A stretch of 64,000 nucleotides of DNA from FACHB-T130 sp042747725 (GCF_042747725.1 NZ_JBHZGO010000108.1:31691-95690); one strand, 5' to 3'. Positions 34,792 to 44,599 are shown, numbered from the stretch's first letter. The notes: generated by a model from the sequence alone, not told the origin. A program made the numbers and translations.

Positions 34792-35060
34792 TTTGTTTCT
34801 CCGTACTTCCTAGAGGCAGCTACTCCCAGATCCCCGCACCAGGGTAGATCACTGCTCAAGATTTGTTCTATCGATCGACTCGGAAGCTGGCTCCGAGAGT
34901 TGTAAATGTTTGTAATACTCTTAATTTAGCAGGCTCCTTTGGGGGTCACAGTGGGCAGAACCGAACTTTAAACGGCGGATTCTTTTACCTCATAAGGGCT
35001 GAGAAAGTTCCTACTCAAAACTTCAAACTGGCTACTCAGTCCTCAATCCTCAATCTTCCA

Positions 35061-36020
35061 TTAGCTAGCCGCGATGTATTCCCGCATATCGGCTTTGCGC
35101 TTGCGAAGCTTGGAGAGGGCTTCCCGTTCGATTTGCCGCACCCGTTCCCGGCTGATGTTGAGAAGTTCGCCAATTTTTGCCAGAGTCATGGCTTGTCCAT
35201 CGGCTAAACCAAACCGCAGTGCTAATACCTCGCGTTGTTGAGGCGTTAAGTCTGACATTAGTTTTTCTAAGTCAACTTGGAGAGAGGATTGAGTTGCGAA
35301 GTCTTCTGGGGAAGGTCCGGTGTCTTCCAGTAGTTCTACCAGTTCTGTATCCTGATTATCTCCGACGCGCAGATCCAATGAAAGGGGCTGACGCGCCCGT
35401 TCTAGGTACTCCCGAACTTGCTTGGGGGTTAATTCTAGTTCGGCGGCTAGTTCGCCGACTGTAGCAGCTCGTCCCAGGTTTTGAGCGAGTTGGCGCTGAG
35501 CTTTTTTGATTTTGTTGAGTTTTTCGGTGATGTGAATGGGGAGGCGAATGGTACGTCCTTTTTCTGCGATCGCGCGAGTGATCGCCTGCCGAATCCACCA
35601 ATAAGCATAAGTGGAAAATCGGTAGCCTTTGGTGGGGTCAAATTTTTCGACGCCCCGCTGCATTCCCATTGTGCCTTCCTGGATCAAGTCCAAGAGGTCT
35701 ACGTTACGTTTGATGTACTTTTTGGCAACCGAGACGACAAGCCGCAAGTTGGCTTCGACCATCTTGCGCTTGGCGATTTCACCCAATACGATCGCCTGCT
35801 GTAATTCTTTCTCTGACAACCCAGTTGAAGAAGCCCACGCTTCGTCGGTTGGCTCGTATCCTAACTGCAACAAGAGTGAATTTTTCACTTCCTGCAAGCT
35901 GGCTAAGCGCTGTACTTGTTTCCCATAAAGGATTTCCTGCTCGTGAGTAAGCAGGGGAACGCGCCCAATTTCTCGCAAGTAAGCACGGACGGTATCTGTA
36001 GAGGTCTGAGCAGTTTTCAT
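35061..36020 (-). CDS. Group 2 RNA polymerase sigma factor
   Basis: The 319-residue protein has sigma-70 regions 1.2 (DTVRAYLREIGRVPLLT), 2 (LRLVVSVAKKYIKR, LIQEGTMGMQRGVEKFDPTK, FSTYAYWWIRQAITRAI), 3 (RLPIHITEKLNKIKKAQRQL) and 4.2 (MTLAKIGELLNISRERVRQI). It lacks the long N-terminal part of the primary factor. The length and start fit the SigB/SigD-type cyanobacterial group 2 factors used in stress, light or starvation responses. I cannot say which. Confidence 0.9.
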   Translation of the reverse strand: MKTAQTSTDTVRAYLREIGRVPLLTHEQEILYGKQVQRLASLQEVKNSLLLQLGYEPTDEAWASSTGLSEKELQQAIVLGEIAKRKMVEANLRLVVSVAKKYIKRNVDLLDLIQEGTMGMQRGVEKFDPTKGYRFSTYAYWWIRQAITRAIAEKGRTIRLPIHITEKLNKIKKAQRQLAQNLGRAATVGELAAELELTPKQVREYLERARQPLSLDLRVGDNQDTELVELLEDTGPSPEDFATQSSLQVDLEKLMSDLTPQQREVLALRFGLADGQAMTLAKIGELLNISRERVRQIEREALSKLRKRKADMREYIAAS

Positions 36021-36343
36021 AGCGCTGAGTCTTGAATCAGAGCGATAATTTATAGCGATCGCAATTGTAAACTATTGTAACCTTTCTGAAAGGAGCCGTG
36101 TCTATCCCAAGAGGGGGGTTCCCGTGCCTTTTCCTTCAACATCAGCTATTAAAAGGGTACCCAGGAATCGCTCGGATAATTGCATCTTGAGAAACAAAAT
36201 GAGAAAAATCTTGCAGATGCTTACTGACACTCAGCGACATTGGCAGGCGGGGGTAGGACAGGAATCGCGAAACGTTAGCAACCCCGATTGAGAAATTGCT
36301 CTTATCGGTGAGGGACGCGATCGCGGTATTACATTATTGCATC
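36021..36343. other. Intergenic region
   Basis: About 320 bases before the small ORF at 36344, with HIP1 sites and the sigma factor promoter region. No gene was seen. Confidence 0.4.
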
Positions 36344-36520
36344 ATGTCTGAGCGCCAGAAGCCGAAAAATAGGGATTTTCTTAAGCAGAAGGACGGTTTT
36401 TTGGGCGCAAAGCCAAGGAAAACGCGGCAATGGCAATTTGAGCAGAATCCGGGCTTTCTATTCCGCCTAAAAGACTTGAGAGAAACGACTGAGATTGACT
36501 TTGCAGAATATATATATTAA
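36344..36520 (+). CDS. Possible small basic protein
   Basis: A 58-codon frame from ATG 36344 (MSERQKPKNRDFLKQKDGFL, ending EIDFAEYIY) is highly charged, with a Lys/Arg-rich front and an acidic end. There is no clear ribosome site and no family match. It may be a chance frame or a gene remnant. Confidence 0.3.
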   Translation: MSERQKPKNRDFLKQKDGFLGAKPRKTRQWQFEQNPGFLFRLKDLRETTEIDFAEYIY

Positions 36521-36708
36521 ATTGGCAGACTGCTCAAGAGATGGCGAACTCAATAGCCTTATACGATTTGGGATTTCAGATTTTGGATTGTAGAAGACGA
36601 GAGACGCGATCGCGTCTGTTGCAGGTCGCCACTGACAACAATTTATTTGTAGCGACGTTCAGGTGAAATGGTATCAGGCTTGCTCTTTGCTCATTATCCC
36701 ATAAACCC

Positions 36709-37350
36709 ATGACTCAAACCGTCTGGATTGCAAGACACGCCAACCGCCTCGACTTCGTGAACCCCGACTGGTTCTTAACCGCCGAACGTCCCTACGATCC
36801 ACCCCTGTCTGAGGACGGCGTGGAGCAAGCCAAACAACTAGCGCAACGCCTGAAGGGAGAAAAGATTGCCCATATTTTTGCCTCACCCTTCCTGCGAACG
36901 GTACAAACAGCGCACCAAGTTGCACAACTGAATTTACCAATCAAACTTGAGTCTGGCTTAAGCGAATGGCTAAATCCTCACTGGATGCCAGCGATGCCTG
37001 AAAGATTGTCAATGGAAGCATTGCACGAGCAATTTCCCCAAATTGACCTCAGTTACACCTCTCGCGTGGTAGCGAATTATCCCGAAACTGGGGAAGAAGC
37101 AATGAAACGCTCTGGGGAAGTCGCAAGACGCCTTGCTGCTGAGTTTCCCGAAGATATATTATTGGTGGGTCACGGGGCATCCGTCCTGGGTGCGACCCTT
37201 GGGCTAATCGGTGGAACTGCTAAAACAGAAGTGAATGCGGCACTATGTTGTTTGGTTAAGCTGGTGCGCGATGGTGAAGAATGGGTGATGGAACTCAATG
37301 GAGATGTCTCTCACTTGAGCCAAACTGAAAAAGTCATCCGGTTTAATTAA
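36709..37350 (+). CDS. Histidine phosphatase family protein
   Basis: The 213-residue protein carries the RHG-like start WIARHANRLD (catalytic His10) and the second catalytic His in LLVGHGASVLGATLG. FASPFLRTVQTAHQVA is the conserved SPxxRxxQTA block. Family members act on phosphosugars, nucleotides or proteins. It precedes glucokinase by 4 bases, so a role in sugar phosphate balance is likely. Confidence 0.85.
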   Translation: MTQTVWIARHANRLDFVNPDWFLTAERPYDPPLSEDGVEQAKQLAQRLKGEKIAHIFASPFLRTVQTAHQVAQLNLPIKLESGLSEWLNPHWMPAMPERLSMEALHEQFPQIDLSYTSRVVANYPETGEEAMKRSGEVARRLAAEFPEDILLVGHGASVLGATLGLIGGTAKTEVNAALCCLVKLVRDGEEWVMELNGDVSHLSQTEKVIRFN

Positions 37351-37354
37351 GGTC

Positions 37355-38401
37355 ATGGGATTGTTACTAGCAGGGGATATCGGGGGTACTAAGACGATTC
37401 TGCGCTTGGTGGTGTCGTCTGATTCTGGGGCATTATTGCAGACTCTGTATGAGGCGATTTTTCCCAGTGGCAACTTTCCCGATTTGGTGCCAATGGTGCG
37501 GCAGTTTTTGACGGCGGCGGCTGGACAACTAGGCGAGACGCCGAAACCTGAAAAAGCTTGTTTTGCGATCGCAGGTCCCGTTGTCAATAACACCTCTATC
37601 CTGACAAATCTATCTTGGTCGCTTGATAGCAAACGGCTGGAGCAACAATTGGGAATCGCTGCGGTTAGTTTAATCAACGATTTCGCCGCCGTTGGCTATG
37701 GTGTCCTGGGTTTAACTGAATCAGACTTGTACACTTTGCAAACTGGCAAGCATCAGGAAGATGCGCCAATTGGCGTGATTGGTGCTGGTACCGGCTTGGG
37801 ACAAGGGTTTTTAATCCGCTTAGCATCCAACGTCTATAAGGTGTTCCCTTCGGAAGGCGGACACGCTGACTTTGCGCCTCGCTCGGAGTTAGAATTTCAG
37901 CTGTTGAAATATCTGCTTGATAAGCATAATATTCAGCGAATTTCAGTCGAGAGAGTGGTTTCCGGTCTAGGCATTGTGTCGATTTACCAGTTTCTGAGAG
38001 ATCGCCAAATTGCTGAGGAATCGCCAGAAATTGGGCAGATTATTAGAACGTGGGAACAAGAGATCGGGCAGAAAGACAAGACGATCGATCCCGCCGCGAT
38101 TATTGGCAAAGCTGCTCTGGAAAAGCGCGATCGCTTGTGCGAACAAACAATGCAAATCTTTATGGAAGCTTACGGTGCCGAAGCCGGGAATCTGGCTATC
38201 AAACTATTACCTTATGGCGGTCTTTACGTTGCTGGTGGCATCGCTGCTAAAATTCTGCCGTTGATTCAAGAAGGCAGTTTCCTCCATGCTTTTCTTAACA
38301 AAGGTCGCGTGAGTCCGTTATTAGAAAGAATGCCGGTGCATATTGTGCTAAATCCGCAAGTGGGACTCATTGGAGCCGCTGTCTGTGCTGCTAGATTGTA
38401 G
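37355..38401 (+). CDS. glk: Glucokinase
   Basis: The 348-residue protein matches the PF02685 glucokinase family. The phosphate loop LLAGDIGGTKTILRL lies at the N-terminus, FAIAGPVVNNT and LINDFAAVGYGV in the sugar site, and GAGTGLGQGFLI is the second phosphate motif. The enzyme makes glucose 6-phosphate from glucose. It is tightly linked to the phosphatase gene, and the sugar ABC importer follows, so glucose uptake may be coupled to entry into metabolism. Confidence 0.92.
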   Translation: MGLLLAGDIGGTKTILRLVVSSDSGALLQTLYEAIFPSGNFPDLVPMVRQFLTAAAGQLGETPKPEKACFAIAGPVVNNTSILTNLSWSLDSKRLEQQLGIAAVSLINDFAAVGYGVLGLTESDLYTLQTGKHQEDAPIGVIGAGTGLGQGFLIRLASNVYKVFPSEGGHADFAPRSELEFQLLKYLLDKHNIQRISVERVVSGLGIVSIYQFLRDRQIAEESPEIGQIIRTWEQEIGQKDKTIDPAAIIGKAALEKRDRLCEQTMQIFMEAYGAEAGNLAIKLLPYGGLYVAGGIAAKILPLIQEGSFLHAFLNKGRVSPLLERMPVHIVLNPQVGLIGAAVCAARL

Positions 38402-38454
38402 CCAGCGTCAAAGATTTGAAACGCTTGTCGGTACGCCAAGAGGGGTGAAATAGT

Positions 38455-38534
38455 TTTTTTAACGAACCGCAGAGGACGCCAAGGACGCAGAGAAAAGAAA
38501 TAGAGAGTTTTACAAATCAGTTAGGAATGCTATA
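38455..38534 (+). repeat. Dispersed CGCAAAG-type repeat, long form
   Basis: The element runs from TTTTTTTAACGAACCGCAGA through GACGCCAAGGACGCAGAG to TTAGGAATGCTATATA. It parallels the copy at 42331-42430 over its whole length, including the T-run start and the TTTACAAAT block. Confidence 0.65.
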
Positions 38535-38560
38535 TAACTTTGCGTACCGAAAGCGTTTAA

Positions 38561-39895
38561 TTATTTAAAAATTAAATCTAGCCGCTGCTGGGCGTCTTTA
38601 AGTGCTTCCTGGGGCGAACTTTTGCCTAGTAAGACAGATTCCAGCGCTCTGCCTACATTTTCGGAAACCCGATTATAACCTGTGAAGATAGGACGCGATC
38701 GCGCATACTTTGCTTGCTCTAAAAACACTTTCACCGCCGGTTGTTCGGCGACAAAGGCTTGATATTTAGCACTTTGTCGCGCCTTCAGATTCACGGGCAG
38801 GTAGCCTGTACCAAGCGCCCATTCGGTCTGAAATTCTTCTCCCGCAACATATTCAGCAAACGTCCATGCCGCTTGTTCTCGTTCCGGGGTAGTTTTTAAA
38901 ATAAACAGATTCTCGCCCCCAGTCGCCGTAGCTTGTTCTTTTTGCGCTGGGATGGGGAAAACGCCAAAATCAACGCCAGTTGCTTTCAGTTGCCCCAGCG
39001 TCCAAGGGCCGGTTAGTTGCATTGCTACTTTTCCGGCAAGGAAGTTATCTGTCTCATAGCCTCGTTCTGGTAGAGACAAAATTGTTGAGCCATCTTCAAT
39101 TAAATTGCGCCAGAATTGAAGGGCAGCGATCGCGCCTTGATTGTTGGCTAAAGCGATCGCAGAAGCTTCTTGCCCTTGAGTATTCCCCAACTCACCGCCG
39201 CCACTCCACAGAAATGGCAACCAAAGGAATACTGCAAATTCTCCCTTTCCCAAAGGCAAAAATATCCCGTGTTGGTCGATGCGCTTGTCGCCATTTGTAT
39301 CGCGGGTTAAAGTACGAGCAACTTGCCGCAATTCGTCCCAGGTTTTGGGCAACTCGGTTATCCCCGCTGCCTTAAACAAACTGGGACGATAAAAAACTCC
39401 TACATTATTCGTCCCAAACGGCACCGACCAAGTATGACCCGCGTACTGCATTGATTCAAACAAGGCGGGGTCAATTTCGTCGCGCACAGGGGATTGCGCC
39501 AGCCAATTTTCCAAAGGCGCGATCGCATCCAATTCTACCAGCTGACCCGTGAGGGTCGCGTTAAACCACAACAGATCCGGCGGCGCATTTCCCACCACCG
39601 CTGCCAAAATTTTCGGCAACTGCTGATCCGCTTGTCCCACATAAAAGGATTCCACCTGAATATTCGGATGCGCCTGATTGAACTTGTCCACCAGCGACTG
39701 CAACACATCCCGATTCGGCGGCGGATTCACCCCTTGCCACAACGTCAGTCGGATGACATCCGCTGCTTCCGAACGCCCCGGCTGTAGCTGACATCCTGCC
39801 AATCCTAACAGGACAATGCCTAATAGCAACCCCCGGCTCAAAAAACTCCACAGTTTTTGGAAAAAATTACTAGACCCGTTAAATCCAACTGACAT
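38561..39895 (-). CDS. Sugar ABC transporter substrate-binding lipoprotein
   Basis: From ATG 39895 the product has 444 residues; an ATG 48 bases earlier would lengthen the signal. The lipobox LAGC ends the signal peptide. The mature part is a family 1 solute-binding protein (IRLTLWQGVNPPPNRDVLQS, then FNQAHPNIQVESF and APPDLLWFNATL), with the usual DTNGDKRIDQHGI and GKVAMQLTGPWTLG motifs. It binds a sugar in the periplasm for an importer. Its gene is divergent from a second binding-protein gene, with about 200 bases between. Confidence 0.88.
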   Translation of the reverse strand: MSVGFNGSSNFFQKLWSFLSRGLLLGIVLLGLAGCQLQPGRSEAADVIRLTLWQGVNPPPNRDVLQSLVDKFNQAHPNIQVESFYVGQADQQLPKILAAVVGNAPPDLLWFNATLTGQLVELDAIAPLENWLAQSPVRDEIDPALFESMQYAGHTWSVPFGTNNVGVFYRPSLFKAAGITELPKTWDELRQVARTLTRDTNGDKRIDQHGIFLPLGKGEFAVFLWLPFLWSGGGELGNTQGQEASAIALANNQGAIAALQFWRNLIEDGSTILSLPERGYETDNFLAGKVAMQLTGPWTLGQLKATGVDFGVFPIPAQKEQATATGGENLFILKTTPEREQAAWTFAEYVAGEEFQTEWALGTGYLPVNLKARQSAKYQAFVAEQPAVKVFLEQAKYARSRPIFTGYNRVSENVGRALESVLLGKSSPQEALKDAQQRLDLIFK

Positions 39896-40097
39896 AATTG
39901 AATGCCCAATTTTGAACCGAAACAGCGTTAAAATGCTCACCATGAGCGACTAAAAGCCATCATATTTTTTTGAGCAACGTTGTTTTTGTAACCATTCTTT
40001 ACACTGATAACTCTCTTGCTTGAACTAAAACATCTACTTTATTGATTTAAAGTAAAGCTTCAGTTTTTGTAAGCTAACAGTTTCAAATAATTGCCTG

Positions 40098-41351
40098 ATG
40101 AATAAAAATATTTATAGATTTCTTCTATCACTGCTGGTCATTATCACCCTAAGCACTTGTAAATCCCGTACCGTAGAAAATTTTACCACGGTTACGCTGA
40201 GCGGATGGCAAAGCAACCCCAACGAGCAACAATTGCTAGATCGGGTACTAAAGAAGTTTGAAGCCGAAAATCCCAATATTAAGGTAAAGTATGAAGTCAT
40301 CAATGAACAATACATGGATGTTATCAAAACTAGATTAATTGGTGATGCTGCGCCGGATGTATTTTATTTAGATTCTTTTGAAGCTCCTTTATTGATGAAG
40401 TATGAGGTACTGGAACCCTTAGACTCTTATATTACAGCTAAATTTGACTTAGATGATTTTGAACCTTCTTTACTTAAGGCTTTTAGGTATAACGGAAAAA
40501 TTTACGGGTTGCCTAAAGATTTTGCTACGCTGGCACTTTTTTATAACAAAAAAGCTTTTGCTGAAGTTGGTTTAAGCCAACCTCCCCAAACCTGGGAGGA
40601 ATTGCGGGATTATTCACAAAAATTGACTATCGATAAAAATAGAGATGGAAGAATCGATCGGTATGGGTTTTGTATTATCCCCGAACTTTCCCGTCAATAC
40701 TTTATGATTAAAGCATTTGGAGGTCAGTTAATCGATCGAAATGGCTACGCTGCCTTCGCTACTCCAGATAGCCTGAAAGGTTTAGAACTACTTATAAATC
40801 AGTATCGAAAAGAGAGAACTGCCGCCCAGCCTACAGATGTTGGTGCTGATTCATGTAGCGAAATGTTGGGGCAAGGTAAAACCGTAATGGCAATAGAAGG
40901 TAGCTGGGCAATCCCATTTTTGAAAGAAACTTTTCCCAAAGTTGAGTTTGCGATCGCTGAAGTTCCACCAGTGAACGAAAAGGAAGGAACAATGGCTTAT
41001 ACGGTGGCTTATGTAATGAATAAACAAGCCCAGCATAAAGAGGCAGCTTGGAAATTAATTGCTTACTTAACTGGGAAGCAAGGGATGAAAGCGTGGGCGA
41101 GTCAAGGATTAGCTATACCGACTCGGAAATCCGTTTTAAATGAGCTAAACTATTCTGAAAATTCTCTGTATACTCCATTTGTTGAAGGGGCAAAATATGC
41201 AACAATTTGGCAATCTGGGGAAAATTTACCAACTATTTTAACCCACTTTAATAATCAATTTATTAGTGCTTTGATCGGCGAACAATCTTTGCAAGATGCG
41301 ATGCTAAAAGCGCAAAATACAGCCAATCGGGAGATTTTAGCAGCCAAATAA
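40098..41351 (+). CDS. Sugar ABC transporter substrate-binding lipoprotein
   Basis: The 417-residue protein has a signal ending in LSTC and the family 1 solute-binding fold: TVTLSGWQSNPNEQQLLDRV, then FEAENPNIKVKYEV and DAAPDVFYLDSFEAPLL. GRIDRYGFCIIPE and GKTVMAIEGSWAIPFLKE are family motifs. It heads an operon with two permease genes (gap 31 bases to the first), so it is their cognate binding protein. The group resembles glucosylglycerol/trehalose-type importers, but the ligand is not clear. Confidence 0.9.
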   Translation: MNKNIYRFLLSLLVIITLSTCKSRTVENFTTVTLSGWQSNPNEQQLLDRVLKKFEAENPNIKVKYEVINEQYMDVIKTRLIGDAAPDVFYLDSFEAPLLMKYEVLEPLDSYITAKFDLDDFEPSLLKAFRYNGKIYGLPKDFATLALFYNKKAFAEVGLSQPPQTWEELRDYSQKLTIDKNRDGRIDRYGFCIIPELSRQYFMIKAFGGQLIDRNGYAAFATPDSLKGLELLINQYRKERTAAQPTDVGADSCSEMLGQGKTVMAIEGSWAIPFLKETFPKVEFAIAEVPPVNEKEGTMAYTVAYVMNKQAQHKEAAWKLIAYLTGKQGMKAWASQGLAIPTRKSVLNELNYSENSLYTPFVEGAKYATIWQSGENLPTILTHFNNQFISALIGEQSLQDAMLKAQNTANREILAAK

Positions 41352-41382
41352 TTAAAAATTTGCGGAGTAGTAGAGGAAGCCA

Positions 41383-42285
41383 ATGTTGAGAGAAATTGGG
41401 AAGAAGGAAATTACCAGACAAGCTTTAGCTGGCTACTTGTTTATGGCTCCTACACTAATTATTATGGGAATATTTATTATTCTTCCGATTGCCTATGCTA
41501 TTTTTATCGCTTTTCACAAAGTACGAATTTTAGGAGAACTGAGTTATAGATTTATTGGCTTAAAAAGCTTTGTCAGAATGGCTGACGATTCCCAAGTCTG
41601 GATTGCTTTGCAGAACACCGCTGAGTATGTGGCGATTGTTGTTCCTATCCAAACGATACTGGCGCTACTTCTAGCCACAATCCTCAATACTCAAATCAAA
41701 GGAAAAAACTGGTTTCGGATTATTTTCTTTCTGCCGACTGTCACTTCATCGGCTGTATTAACCTTAATTTTTATGTGGATTTACAACTCCAATGGTCTAC
41801 TTAACAATTTTTTAGCTTTTTTAAGACTACCAACTTACAACTGGATAGGAGATCCATCGGTAGCATTGAAAGCAATTATGTTAATGAATATCTGGGCAAC
41901 AGCACCTTTATTTATGGTAATTTATCTAGCAGCTCTGCAAGATATCCCTGCTTCTCTTTATGAAGCGGCGACAATTGATGGAGCTAGCCATTGGGAAAAA
42001 TTTATTTATATTACATTGCCGTTGCTCAAGCCGGTGACATTTTTTATTGTGGTGATGGGTGTTATTGGCACCTTTCAACTTTTCGATCAATCTTATATTT
42101 TTTCAAAAGGTTCCGGCGGCCCGAATAACTCAACACTAACGGTTGTACTTCTAATTTATCAGTATGCTTTTAAGAGGTTGGATATGGGCTATGCAGCGGC
42201 ATTGGCGTTGATGCTGGCGGCTGTTATTATGGTGGCAACGCTAATTCAACGGCGTTTTTTTCAAGAAGAAAAATTAGACTCGTAA
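41383..42285 (+). CDS. Sugar ABC permease (MalF/UgpA type)
   Basis: The 300-residue protein has six predicted membrane helices and the cytoplasmic EAA loop YEAATIDGASHWEKFIYITL with the conserved G, which docks the ATPase. It follows the binding-protein gene closely and pairs with the second permease after a 175-base gap carrying a repeat. Confidence 0.9.
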   Translation: MLREIGKKEITRQALAGYLFMAPTLIIMGIFIILPIAYAIFIAFHKVRILGELSYRFIGLKSFVRMADDSQVWIALQNTAEYVAIVVPIQTILALLLATILNTQIKGKNWFRIIFFLPTVTSSAVLTLIFMWIYNSNGLLNNFLAFLRLPTYNWIGDPSVALKAIMLMNIWATAPLFMVIYLAALQDIPASLYEAATIDGASHWEKFIYITLPLLKPVTFFIVVMGVIGTFQLFDQSYIFSKGSGGPNNSTLTVVLLIYQYAFKRLDMGYAAALALMLAAVIMVATLIQRRFFQEEKLDS

Positions 42286-42330
42286 AGTGGGAATTGGCTA
42301 CTCTATAACTAGATCAATCCTTGAAGAAAT

Positions 42331-42430
42331 TGTGAAATATTTTTTAACAAACCGCAAAAAACGCAAAGGACACGAAGAAAGAGAAACAAGAGATACAGAA
42401 TATTTTACAAATGAATTAGGATTGCTATAC
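42331..42430 (+). repeat. Dispersed CGCAAAG-type repeat, long form
   Basis: About 100 bp from TGTGAAATATTTTTTAACAA through ACCGC and CGCAAAGGACACGAAGAAAG to GAATTAGGATTGCTATA. Its outer ends are loosely inverted (ATCAATCCTTGAAG against TAGCAATCCTAATT). It splits the two permease genes of one operon. Confidence 0.65.
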
Positions 42431-42460
42431 AGATAGTTCAAGAATTTACCTTAATTTTGT

Positions 42461-43285
42461 ATGAATCGTTCTCGGTGGCTCAAAGTTATTTTGTATGCAG
42501 CATTAATTTTGTATGCTGTGATTACGGTTATACCGTTTGCTTGGGCGCTTTCAGCGTCTTTTAAGCCACTGTCAGATATTGTGGCGGGTGGGATGAATTT
42601 TATGCCCGAACATTTTACGCTGGATAACTACAAGAAGATTTTTATTCAGGAAGCTTTGTTTGGGCGGTGGTTGTTTAACAGCGTGTTTATTGCTGTTTGT
42701 GTTACCGGATTGAATTTAATCTTTAATTCGATGGCTGGCTACGCGCTGGCACGAATACGGTTTCCTGGCAATAAAATTTTATTTTTTGTAATTTTAGGTG
42801 TTTTAATGATTCCGGGACAAGTAACGTTGATTCCCAGCTATTTGATTTTAAAATACTTGGGATGGTTGAATACTTATCAGGGGTTGATTATACCCACTGC
42901 GGTGAATGCGACGTTTATTTTTATGATGCGGCAATTTTTTGTCAATTTTCCAAAGGAACTAGAGGAGGCAGCGGCGCTGGATGGATTAAGTCGCTGGGAA
43001 ACTTTTTTGCAAGTTGTTCTGCCTTTGGCGAAGCCTGCTTTGGCAGCACAAGCGATTTTTATTTTTATGGGTTCGTGGAATAATTTTTTAATGCCGCTGA
43101 TTATTTTGTCGGATAAGGAGATGTTTACCCTGCCGCTGGGATTGAATACGTTTAAGGGGCAATATATCAATTATTGGAACTACATTATGGCGGCGTCGAT
43201 GGTGTTTACGCTGCCTGCGCTGGCTATTTATGCTTTTTTTAATCGCTATTTTATCCGGGGGGTTACATTTACTGGCGGGAAATGA
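42461..43285 (+). CDS. Sugar ABC permease (MalG type)
   Basis: The 274-residue protein has six membrane helices and the EAA loop EEAAALDGLSRWETFLQVVL. The start WLKVILYAALILYAVITVIP and the FIRGVTFTGGK end fit the MalG/UgpE class. It completes the transmembrane pore with the preceding permease. No ATPase gene follows; such importers often share a MsmX/UgpC-type ATPase encoded elsewhere. Confidence 0.9.
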   Translation: MNRSRWLKVILYAALILYAVITVIPFAWALSASFKPLSDIVAGGMNFMPEHFTLDNYKKIFIQEALFGRWLFNSVFIAVCVTGLNLIFNSMAGYALARIRFPGNKILFFVILGVLMIPGQVTLIPSYLILKYLGWLNTYQGLIIPTAVNATFIFMMRQFFVNFPKELEEAAALDGLSRWETFLQVVLPLAKPALAAQAIFIFMGSWNNFLMPLIILSDKEMFTLPLGLNTFKGQYINYWNYIMAASMVFTLPALAIYAFFNRYFIRGVTFTGGK

Positions 43286-43327
43286 TGTTAGTAAAACTGG
43301 GCGAATAGAATTCGCAGCTATATAAAC

Positions 43328-43350
43328 AAAGTCCGCAGGCGCGGACTTTT
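43328..43350 (+). terminator. Intrinsic terminator of the sugar importer operon
   Basis: AAAGTCCGC and GCGGACTTT form a 9-bp stem with a four-base loop (AGGC), followed by T residues. It lies about 40 bases after the last permease gene. Confidence 0.65.
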
Positions 43351-43463
43351 GAATAAACCCTTGCACCATCCGGGTTTTGTCTGTGTAGACGCGGTTTCTA
43401 ACCGCCAGCATATATTTGCTACTTTGCAGGGTATAGAAACAAGATTGAATAGACAGGCTTGGT

Positions 43464-43555
43464 TAGGACTTACGCAACATCACCACATCTGAGGGCAACC
43501 ACAGAGGGATTGAACCGACAAGAACGCTATATGTATAAGCTTTGCGTAAGTCCTG
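43464..43555 (+). mobile_element. MITE-like element, copy 3
   Basis: 92-bp element with ends AGGACTTACGCAA and TTTGCGTAAGTCCTG. The flanking 5-bp duplication TTGGT lies at 43459-43463 and 43556-43560. Confidence 0.85.
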
Positions 43556-43623
43556 TTGGTATGAAGTACGGGTTGGTTTTTGTTTATCCTATGTTTGGAC
43601 GAGCGTATAAATGATTTCAGTCT

Positions 43624-44391
43624 ATGGCTGGACATAGTAAGTGGGCAAATATTAAGCGTCAGAAGGCGAGAGTGGATGCGGTGAAGGGGAAAACGTTCAC
43701 CCAGCTAGCTCGCGCTATTATTGTGGCAGCTCGGAGTGGTATACCAGACCCAGCAGGTAATTTTCAACTCCGCACGGCGATTGATAAGGCAAAGGCGGCT
43801 GGGATTCCGAATGAGAATATTGAACGAGCGATCGCTAAAGGTGCGGGGACTTGGGGAGCAGATGGCGCTCAGCTAGAAGAAATTCGCTACGAAGGTTATG
43901 GTTCCGGCGGGGTGGCGATTTTGCTGGAAGCGCTCACCGATAATCGCAATCGTACCGCCGCTGATTTGAGAGCGGCTTTTAGCAAAAATGGCGGTAATCT
44001 CGGTGAAACCGGCTGCGTCTCGTGGATGTTTGAGCAAAAAGGTGTTTGTATCCTGCTCGGTGCGGTTGAGGAAGAGGAGCTATTGGAGGCGTCCTTGGAA
44101 GGGGGCGCTGAGTCCTACGAGCTGACACAGGAGGAGGATACGCAGGGAGCCGAGATATTTACGTCTGTGGCAAATTTGGAGAATTTAGAGCGAACTTTAA
44201 AGGAGAAAGGTTTTAAAGTCACTGAGGTGGAACTGCGCTGGATTCCTAATAATACGGTGGAAGTCGCCGATCCACAGCAGGCGCGATCGCTCCTCAAATT
44301 GATCGATACCTTGGAAGGACTTGATGATGTACAAAATGTCACCGCTAACTTCGAGATGGCGGATGAGCTGATGTCTGTAGAGTTTAGTTAA
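43624..44391 (+). CDS. YebC/PmpR family protein
   Basis: The 255-residue protein matches the YebC/TACO1 family throughout, from the start MAGHSKWANIKRQKARVDAV to AIDKAKAAGIPNENIERAI, GYGSGGVAILLEALTDNRNR and the C-terminal TLEGLDDVQNVTANFE. Members were described as DNA-binding regulators, and newer work links TACO1/YebC to translation of proline-rich stretches at the ribosome. The length is normal. No linked partner (ruvC) is nearby. Confidence 0.93.
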   Translation: MAGHSKWANIKRQKARVDAVKGKTFTQLARAIIVAARSGIPDPAGNFQLRTAIDKAKAAGIPNENIERAIAKGAGTWGADGAQLEEIRYEGYGSGGVAILLEALTDNRNRTAADLRAAFSKNGGNLGETGCVSWMFEQKGVCILLGAVEEEELLEASLEGGAESYELTQEEDTQGAEIFTSVANLENLERTLKEKGFKVTEVELRWIPNNTVEVADPQQARSLLKLIDTLEGLDDVQNVTANFEMADELMSVEFS

Positions 44392-44599
44392 TGGCTAATG
44401 GCAATTGCTCTGTGTCCCTGCTTTAAGAGCGATCGCGCATCCATACATCTGTCTTCAGGCGCGATCGCTATATCTGTCTTAAGCAAGGTTAATCTCCGGC
44501 TGCCAGCTTATTAAATCTTAATATTGCGGCAAAACAAGCTTGCCTCAGTTGCTCAGTTTCCTGAGCTGTCATTAAAGCAAAACAATCGGAGATTCATAC

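Larger units (their letters stand above)
43286..43623. other. Intergenic region with a terminator and a MITE
   Basis: About 340 bases between the permease and yebC. It contains the importer terminator at 43328-43350 and MITE copy 3 at 43464-43555. No gene was seen. Confidence 0.6.
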
